Part shown: positions 15,582-20,893 of the stretch, one piece after another
Layout: every line of letters starts with the position of its first letter
Numbering within the stretch: the first letter of the stretch is position 1
NCBI GenBank assembly: GCA_002733465.1
Contig: NVVT01000022.1
Location: 6,631-27,523 of the forward strand
DNA: 20,893 nt
Direction of reading: 5' to 3'
From: Kangiella sp.
Lineage (GTDB): Bacteria; Pseudomonadota; Gammaproteobacteria; Enterobacterales; Kangiellaceae
Made by a program: the position numbers and the translations under genes
The notes under the pieces: generated by a model
What the model was told of the DNA's origin: nothing
The model's input: only the letters and a program-made list of their open reading frames with translations
The model's database searches: none

Positions 15582-18521
15582 CTAGCTTTTAAGTTGAGTT
15601 CTTAGTGATTTAAACAGGTGATTAGGTTTGATAGGTTTACTAAGATAATCGTTCATTCCGGCTTTTAATCCAGCATCAATATCTTGTTCCATAGCATTAG
15701 CGGATAAACCAATAATAGGTATATCAGTCATCTTCAACTCTTCTCGAATACATTTTGTAGTTTGATATCCATCCATACCAGGCATTTGAATATCCATTAA
15801 AATAAGATCAAACTTAGTGTTTTCTATTTTTGATAATGCCTCTTCTCCGCTGAATGCTGACTCGGTTATAATGCCTTTATTTTCTAGTATCTTTTTAGCA
15901 ATAGTTTGATTGACTAAATTATCATCAACAATTAAAATGTTTTTATTTAATAAAATACCCGATAACTGGTCATCTTTATCTGTTCGATAGTTTTTCGAAT
16001 AAAGCTCTTTATGATTTGTGGAATCTTCTTTTGTTTTTCGTTGATCAGCTTTCTTTAATAGACAGGTAAAATGAAATTGTGAACCGACTCCAATTTCACT
16101 CTCGACCCATATTTCTCCTTGCATTAATTGACAGAGATTTTTGCTTATTGATAATCCTAATCCTGTTCCGCCATATTTTCGTGAAGTTGATGCGTCAGCC
16201 TGACTATAGGTTTCAAATAATTTTTCCATTTGCTCTTTTGTCATACCGATGCCAGTATCTTCTACTGAAAACTCAAGTTCTATATTTTTTTCTTTTTCAC
16301 TCTTTAAAGAAACTTTAATTTTAACGGTACCTTTTTCGGTAAATTTTATGGCATTACCCATAAGGTTTAGCAGTATTTGGGACAGTCTTAATTTATCTCC
16401 AATAACATAAGTGGGTAAATTGTTTGAAATCTCTAGAATAATATTAACGTCTTTATCATTATTGTTTTTGCCAGACAGAGCAATATTGGCTTCTACTTGT
16501 TTAATGACATTGGTTAATAGTTCTTCTAGATTAAACCTTCTTTCTTCTAACTCTATTTTTCCAGCTTCTACTTTTGACAAGTCTAAAATATCGTTAATTA
16601 AACCAAGTAAAGATTTTGATGACAAGTTAAGTATATCCAATAATTTAAGCTGTTCTTTATCATCAATCATTTCTTCCAAAAGATAGGCAGTCCCAATAAT
16701 CGCATTCATTGGCGTTCTAATTTCGTGACTCATATTGGCCAAAAATTGATTTTTACTTTGGTTGGCACTTTCTGCTTTTCGTAATGCTTTTTCTAAGGAA
16801 GATTTTGCTTCGTTAAGAGATTTTTCAGTTGTTTGGCGCAATATTATTTCAGTCTGCAATTTTGCATTTGATCGAACTACATAAATAATAATAAAAAGAA
16901 GAATGAAAAACCCGGGCAAACCCCATGTTAAAATGGTGTTAAAATCAGTCCCAATATTGACTTGAACCGACAACCATCTATTTAAAATCTCATCTTTTTC
17001 TTGCTCGGTAATTTGAGCAAAGGCTTTGTTCAATATTGGTATCAAGGGTTCTAAACCTCTTCTTACCGCAAAACTAAGGTCACTTGAATAGGGTGTATGT
17101 AGTGCAATATGTATATTGGTACTAGGATTATTATTGGTGTAATCAGCAATAATCGCAATGCTGTCCATCAAACCAAAAACCTGTCCCGACTCCAACATTG
17201 CAAGCCCATCTTTTAGAGTGTCTGTTGGGACTAGAATAATATTAGGATGATGCTTGATTAGTAAGTTTGCTTTCGTAGATGAAGCGACAGCTGCAACCTT
17301 TTTCCCGTCCAGAAAACTCATATTAACCAAGGGTCTCGCATTTTTTTGGGTTGCAATAATCATTGGAAAACTGATATAGGGTTTAGTAAATGATAAATAC
17401 TGTTCACGTTCTTTCGAACGGACAACACCCGATAGAATGTCCAACTCACCTTTTTTTACTTTCTCTAATACTACAGCCCATTTATTTCCAATTTCAGGCT
17501 TCAACTGAATTGAAAGTTTATCAGAAATAATTTTAACAAAATCTGAAGTAACCCCCGAAAACTTGCCGTCATCATCAACATATTCTATTGGTTTCCATCC
17601 CTTATCAACGCCCAATAACAAGCTTCTATGATCTATCAAAAACTGCTGTTCTTGTTGAGTAAGAGCAATTGAATTTTGTTTTTTATATAACTCAAAAAAA
17701 GCCGCGTGACCAGGCAACCATTTCTTTTCCAGCTGAATTATTTTGTCAATTTCTAGTTTAAAAATCCCTTCGTTAATTATCGGTATCAAATGTTTATTAC
17801 GTTTAGGAACTAATGCATGAGCTGTATTTGATAATAAAACTTTGTCACCTATTCTTAGCGCACCGATGATTCCCATTTTTGCCATATTTGCGTTAAGGCT
17901 AGGTACCTCGGCAACGATGGCATCAATATAACCATCTAATAAATCATTAATCATTTTTTCGGTGTCTTTATAGGAAAAGACTTGTATGTCTTGGTAATTT
18001 TCTCTTATATATGCTTCTTGAAATGAAGCATTGCCTACTCCCAATTTTTTTCCATTAAGTTGTTCTATTTTGGAGAAACGGCGGTTATCAGCATCAAAAA
18101 ATAACTTTGTTTCGATTCTATCGATTGGATCTGAAAATACTGCCCACTCCTCTCTACCTGTATTGATGAAAAGACCTGAATGGAAATCAGCTTGACCATT
18201 TTTTAACTGCTGGATATTTATCGAAAAATCTGACGTAACAAATTCTATTTCACGACCTGTCACTTTGGACCACTCTCTCCATATGTCAACATATAAGCCA
18301 CTAGGTTTTCCATTAGGCAAGGTAAAGGTGAAAGGCTGATTTTTATCCATTATTGAAATTTTTAATGCTTTAGTAGGTGATTTTAATTCAAGTTGAATTT
18401 TCTTAGCAGGATTGTCAATTTCAACTGCGCTTATATTGTTGAAAAATATAGCACCCACCAAAGCAAGCGCAATTAATAATGCTTTTTTAAACGTTGAAGT
18501 TATAGACAATTGTTTTTTCAA
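15582..18521 (-). CDS. Hybrid sensor histidine kinase with tandem periplasmic SBP_bac_3 domains (BvgS/EvgS-like)
   Basis: Membrane sensor that binds a small ligand outside and passes phosphate from His to its own receiver Asp. Order of domains: signal peptide (1-32), SBP_bac_3 domain one (about 50-270), SBP_bac_3 domain two (about 285-515), one membrane helix near 530-550 (F-F-I-L-L-F-I-I-I-Y-V-V), a short coiled coil, HisKA with H599 in S-H-E-I-R-T-P, HATPase_c with N-L-M-G-N-A-I-K-F near 723, D-T-G-I-G-M and G-G-T-G-L-G-L-S near 785, then a receiver with D-D-N and phospho-acceptor D910 in L-M-D-I-Q-M-P-G. All catalytic residues are intact. Unlike BvgS/EvgS it has no HPt domain after the receiver, and no response regulator is in the window. 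The start is TTG 18521; no better start is seen. It is divergent from the CHAT gene. Confidence 0.9.
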   Translation of the reverse strand: MKKQLSITSTFKKALLIALALVGAIFFNNISAVEIDNPAKKIQLELKSPTKALKISIMDKNQPFTFTLPNGKPSGLYVDIWREWSKVTGREIEFVTSDFSINIQQLKNGQADFHSGLFINTGREEWAVFSDPIDRIETKLFFDADNRRFSKIEQLNGKKLGVGNASFQEAYIRENYQDIQVFSYKDTEKMINDLLDGYIDAIVAEVPSLNANMAKMGIIGALRIGDKVLLSNTAHALVPKRNKHLIPIINEGIFKLEIDKIIQLEKKWLPGHAAFFELYKKQNSIALTQQEQQFLIDHRSLLLGVDKGWKPIEYVDDDGKFSGVTSDFVKIISDKLSIQLKPEIGNKWAVVLEKVKKGELDILSGVVRSKEREQYLSFTKPYISFPMIIATQKNARPLVNMSFLDGKKVAAVASSTKANLLIKHHPNIILVPTDTLKDGLAMLESGQVFGLMDSIAIIADYTNNNPSTNIHIALHTPYSSDLSFAVRRGLEPLIPILNKAFAQITEQEKDEILNRWLSVQVNIGTDFNTILTWGLPGFFILLFIIIYVVRSNAKLQTEIILRQTTEKSLNEAKSSLEKALRKAESANQSKNQFLANMSHEIRTPMNAIIGTAYLLEEMIDDKEQLKLLDILNLSSKSLLGLINDILDLSKVEAGKIELEERRFNLEELLTNVIKQVEANIALSGKNNNDKDVNIILEISNNLPTYVIGDKLRLSQILLNLMGNAIKFTEKGTVKIKVSLKSEKEKNIELEFSVEDTGIGMTKEQMEKLFETYSQADASTSRKYGGTGLGLSISKNLCQLMQGEIWVESEIGVGSQFHFTCLLKKADQRKTKEDSTNHKELYSKNYRTDKDDQLSGILLNKNILIVDDNLVNQTIAKKILENKGIITESAFSGEEALSKIENTKFDLILMDIQMPGMDGYQTTKCIREELKMTDIPIIGLSANAMEQDIDAGLKAGMNDYLSKPIKPNHLFKSLRTQLKS

Positions 18522-18880
18522 TGGTCGCCCAGTTTTATTTGATTTAAATTGGTATTTACAGATTAAAGTCTAGTCCATAAATTATGATTTTGTAGTCGGT
18601 AAATAGCACGCAACGGAAATGGAGTAGATCACACCATGTCTTCAAGTTTTTCTAATCAAACCAGTATATGAATGCGTACAGAAGACTTAGTATGCAAGTC
18701 TAGACATCACAAAGAGTTAAAATAGTTTAATCATGCAAATATTTGTAAACTCGATGCCTATTGCATAGATCATAGATGTGTTTTACTCTTCATAATCTCA
18801 AGGACAATAGAGGCGATAACAAGTGAACAACCTAGAATTCACATACACCGCTCTGAATCAGCTAAGTTTGGAGCACACCT
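18522..18880. promoter_or_regulatory. Divergent spacer between the hybrid kinase and the CHAT-PASTA gene
   Basis: This 359-base AT-rich region should hold both promoters. Visible structure: AGACTT (18683-18688) and AAGTCT (18696-18701) form a perfect dyad with a 7-base gap. The octamer AAGTCTAG occurs near 18566 and again near 18697. GTGAA (18823-18827) and TTCAC (18838-18842) form a dyad about 40 bases before the CHAT start. A GGAG seven bases before ATG 18881 is the CHAT ribosome site. No clear -35/-10 pair stands out and no longer gene is present. Confidence 0.4.
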
Positions 18881-20893
18881 ATGCACTATAAAGATTTTAA
18901 TATAGAAATCGAATCTAAGCAGGGTGATGATTACATTATTAATGTTAGGTCTCCGGCGGGTGAAGGTAGTTCCAAGTTACGCCTACCATTTGAACTTGAT
19001 GACGCTCCTGCTATGTTGCAAAAGCTAGCGGGAACTTTTCGCGGTGTGTCATCTACAGATTCAGGGGCAGAAGTGACTCGCGAGATGTCGATGTCAAGTG
19101 TCGGTACGACGCCATCTATAGAGCTACCGAAAGCCCTTTTTGAGAGCCTTTTCGTTGGCGCCACCAAAACCCTTTTTGACCAAAGTATCGGAATGATCCG
19201 CGGCGCAAATAGCGGTCTTCGTATCAAATTACAGATTGATCCCACAGATTCCGATGTAGCTGCACTGGCCAGTTTGCCGTGGGAGTTATTGTATCGAGAA
19301 GAAACCCGAGACTATTTGAGTTTGTCGCGCAACACACCACTTGTGCGCTACCTAAATGTGCAGCGCCCCTTCGCGCCTCAGTCTTTCGAACTGCCTTTGC
19401 GAATTCTAGTTGTGATGTCCAGCCCCGAAGGTGTAGCACCATTAAATTTAGAACAGGAGCGTAAACTAATTGAGCAGTCATGGGCACGCCATAGCGGCGT
19501 AGAAGTGGATTTCTTGGAACGCCCGGCTACTACTCAACGACTAAGTAATAAGTTAGCTGAAAAAGACTATCACGTATTGCATTATATGGGGCACGGCGAC
19601 TTTGATAGTTCTACAGGCCACGGCGTGCTGTTACTTGAGGATGAAAATAGTCAGCCATTAGCGCTCGACGGGCAAACTTTAGGTGGCGTTATTCTGCAAG
19701 ACGTCAAGTCAATGCGTTTGGTGTTTTTAAATGCCTGCGACACTGCCAAGGCCACCAAACAAAAAGGACAAGACCCTTTTGCAGGGGTAGCCACCGCGAT
19801 GATTATGGCTGGTATTCCGGCTGTTGTGGCCATGCAGTTTCCAATCACCGACAAGGCGGCTGTGAGTTTTGCCGGTACATTTTACCCTCGTATCGTTTCT
19901 GGCTATCCTGTGGACGCAGCCGTTGCGGAAGGTCGTAAAGCGATCAAACTTGCCGATCCTTCAACTATGGAATGGGCGACACCGGTGCTGTTCATGCGTT
20001 CACCTGATGGCGTGTTGTTCGATATTAAAAAACCAATCCCTGCGAAACCGTTACCCAATCCTGTGTCCATTCCAGCATCAAACAAGACCGACGGTGCAGC
20101 ACACAATCAGAAAAGCCAAACTCCTGTCACACAAAAAACTGGCGTGTCCAACGCTATGAAGGGGCTGATGGGTGTGGCTGCGGTGTTAGCACTAGTTGCG
20201 GTTATGTATGATATATGGTCATCTGAGGCAACAATTCCCGCTATTGCGGAAAAGAGATACAGCGTATCACAGGCAACCGACATCATTAAAAGCGCAAGAT
20301 TGATGGTAGCACCTGACACTTTAGGCGTAGCCAGCAGCGAGAAAAAAGGCGTAGTTCTTCGAACTGCTCCAGCTGAAGGGACTAATTATGATACCGACAA
20401 GGAAGTTAAACTCGTCGTTTCTAACGGTACCATCGAGCTGGAAAGTTTCGAAGGCAAAAACGAAGAGGAGATAAGGACTCTATTTAAAGATTTGCCAGTG
20501 ACCATTGCAGCAGTTAAGAATGTTGTTACGCTTCCAGCGGCAGGTATAGCGGAAGGCACATTTGTCAAAAGCGAGCCCGACGTTGACAGTATTATCCCCC
20601 ACGATACTGCGATTACACTGTATATGGGGACTGCGGGAATTCCGGTTCCAGAACTGGTGTCATTGAATCTGGATGAAGCAATTGTAAAACTCAAAGACGC
20701 GGGTTTGACACATGTAAGCCGATACGAACTTATTTTTGATGGCAAGGTAGACAAGGTTTTCAAGACAGAGCCAAAGCCAGGCGCAGATATCCGTTTGGTA
20801 GCTAACGATAAGGTTATATTAGTTATATCTGCACGCGGAGGCTGGGTCTATCTTGGCAAATTTGGTAAAGCATTTAAGGAAGGTTCTGTTTAT
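18881..20893 (+). CDS. CHAT-domain caspase-like protease fused to a membrane helix and three PASTA repeats (3' end beyond window)
   Basis: Open from ATG 18881 (GGAG seven bases upstream) to the window end: 671 codons without a stop, so the gene is partial at its 3' end. Residues about 110-395 are a CHAT domain (clan CD cysteine protease, relative of caspases and separase): L-P-W-E-L-L-Y near 132, R-I-L-V-V-M-S-S-P, catalytic H238 in H-Y-M-G-H-G-D, catalytic C286 in L-N-A-C-D-T-A. A low-complexity Pro/Asn/Gln linker (about 395-425) leads to one hydrophobic helix (428-443). Three PASTA-like repeats follow: 451-516, 517-586 and 587-653, the last the clearest (P-V-P-E-L-V, D-E-A-I-V-K-L-K-D-A-G-L, K-P-G-A-D-I). 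A new segment begins at W655. Lack of a signal peptide suggests CHAT inside and PASTA outside. The gene looks GC-richer than its neighbours, suggesting transfer. Substrate unknown. Confidence 0.85.
   Translation, partial: MHYKDFNIEIESKQGDDYIINVRSPAGEGSSKLRLPFELDDAPAMLQKLAGTFRGVSSTDSGAEVTREMSMSSVGTTPSIELPKALFESLFVGATKTLFDQSIGMIRGANSGLRIKLQIDPTDSDVAALASLPWELLYREETRDYLSLSRNTPLVRYLNVQRPFAPQSFELPLRILVVMSSPEGVAPLNLEQERKLIEQSWARHSGVEVDFLERPATTQRLSNKLAEKDYHVLHYMGHGDFDSSTGHGVLLLEDENSQPLALDGQTLGGVILQDVKSMRLVFLNACDTAKATKQKGQDPFAGVATAMIMAGIPAVVAMQFPITDKAAVSFAGTFYPRIVSGYPVDAAVAEGRKAIKLADPSTMEWATPVLFMRSPDGVLFDIKKPIPAKPLPNPVSIPASNKTDGAAHNQKSQTPVTQKTGVSNAMKGLMGVAAVLALVAVMYDIWSSEATIPAIAEKRYSVSQATDIIKSARLMVAPDTLGVASSEKKGVVLRTAPAEGTNYDTDKEVKLVVSNGTIELESFEGKNEEEIRTLFKDLPVTIAAVKNVVTLPAAGIAEGTFVKSEPDVDSIIPHDTAITLYMGTAGIPVPELVSLNLDEAIVKLKDAGLTHVSRYELIFDGKVDKVFKTEPKPGADIRLVANDKVILVISARGGWVYLGKFGKAFKEGSVY

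Noticed and set aside
18931..20763. Several minus-strand frames and a plus frame inside the CHAT gene region (for example 19224-19487, 20386-20763)
   Set aside because: All lie within the continuous 671-codon CHAT-PASTA frame, have unprotein-like composition, and are shadows of it.

Overview
The window looks like a chromosomal stretch of a Gram-negative, AT-rich gammaproteobacterium, probably marine or aquatic. Supporting signs are exported enzymes with Sec signal peptides, a BvgS/EvgS-type hybrid kinase, a TSUP exporter, a DUF2306 gene and a FitB-like VapC remnant. No rRNA, tRNA, CRISPR array, complete insertion sequence or phage module was recognised. The genus cannot be fixed from sequence alone.

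Left part (1-8.8 kb): a Rieske oxygenase alpha subunit (46-1245, +) faces a minus-strand block. That block holds a start-poor winged-helix regulator, a POT peptide transporter, an exported beta-lactamase-fold serine hydrolase and two broken membrane-protein genes: a DUF1624-like gene with an internal deletion/frameshift, and a DUF2306 gene with one in-frame TGA. An exported S9 prolyl-oligopeptidase-family peptidase (6835-8748, +) closes it. The theme is peptide breakdown and uptake beside local gene decay and REP-like repeats.

Middle (8.9-11.3 kb): a 5'-truncated VapC toxin remnant, a palindrome-rich spacer, and a minus-strand operon in which a D-cysteine desulfhydrase/ACC-deaminase-like PLP enzyme overlaps a TauE/SafE exporter by ATGA. 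A 31-codon membrane mini-ORF may lead this operon. The likely job is sulfur amino-acid breakdown plus export of a sulfur product.

Centre-right (11.3-15.6 kb): a LuxR-type regulator, a 58-aa ORF, a sterol-desaturase-superfamily di-iron membrane enzyme and a small exported protein, all on +. They are separated by long AT-rich spacers carrying diverged copies of the same non-coding block. A start-less minus-strand reading frame with an Asp-Ala hexanucleotide repeat follows.

Right end (15.6-20.9 kb): a 979-aa hybrid histidine kinase with two periplasmic SBP_bac_3 domains (-) is divergent from a large open frame (18881 to the window end, +). That frame encodes a CHAT caspase-like protease with an intact His/Cys pair, one membrane span and three PASTA repeats, and is open at the window edge. 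It is visibly more GC-rich than its neighbours. This predicted cytoplasmic-protease/periplasmic-sensor fusion is the most unusual object in the window.
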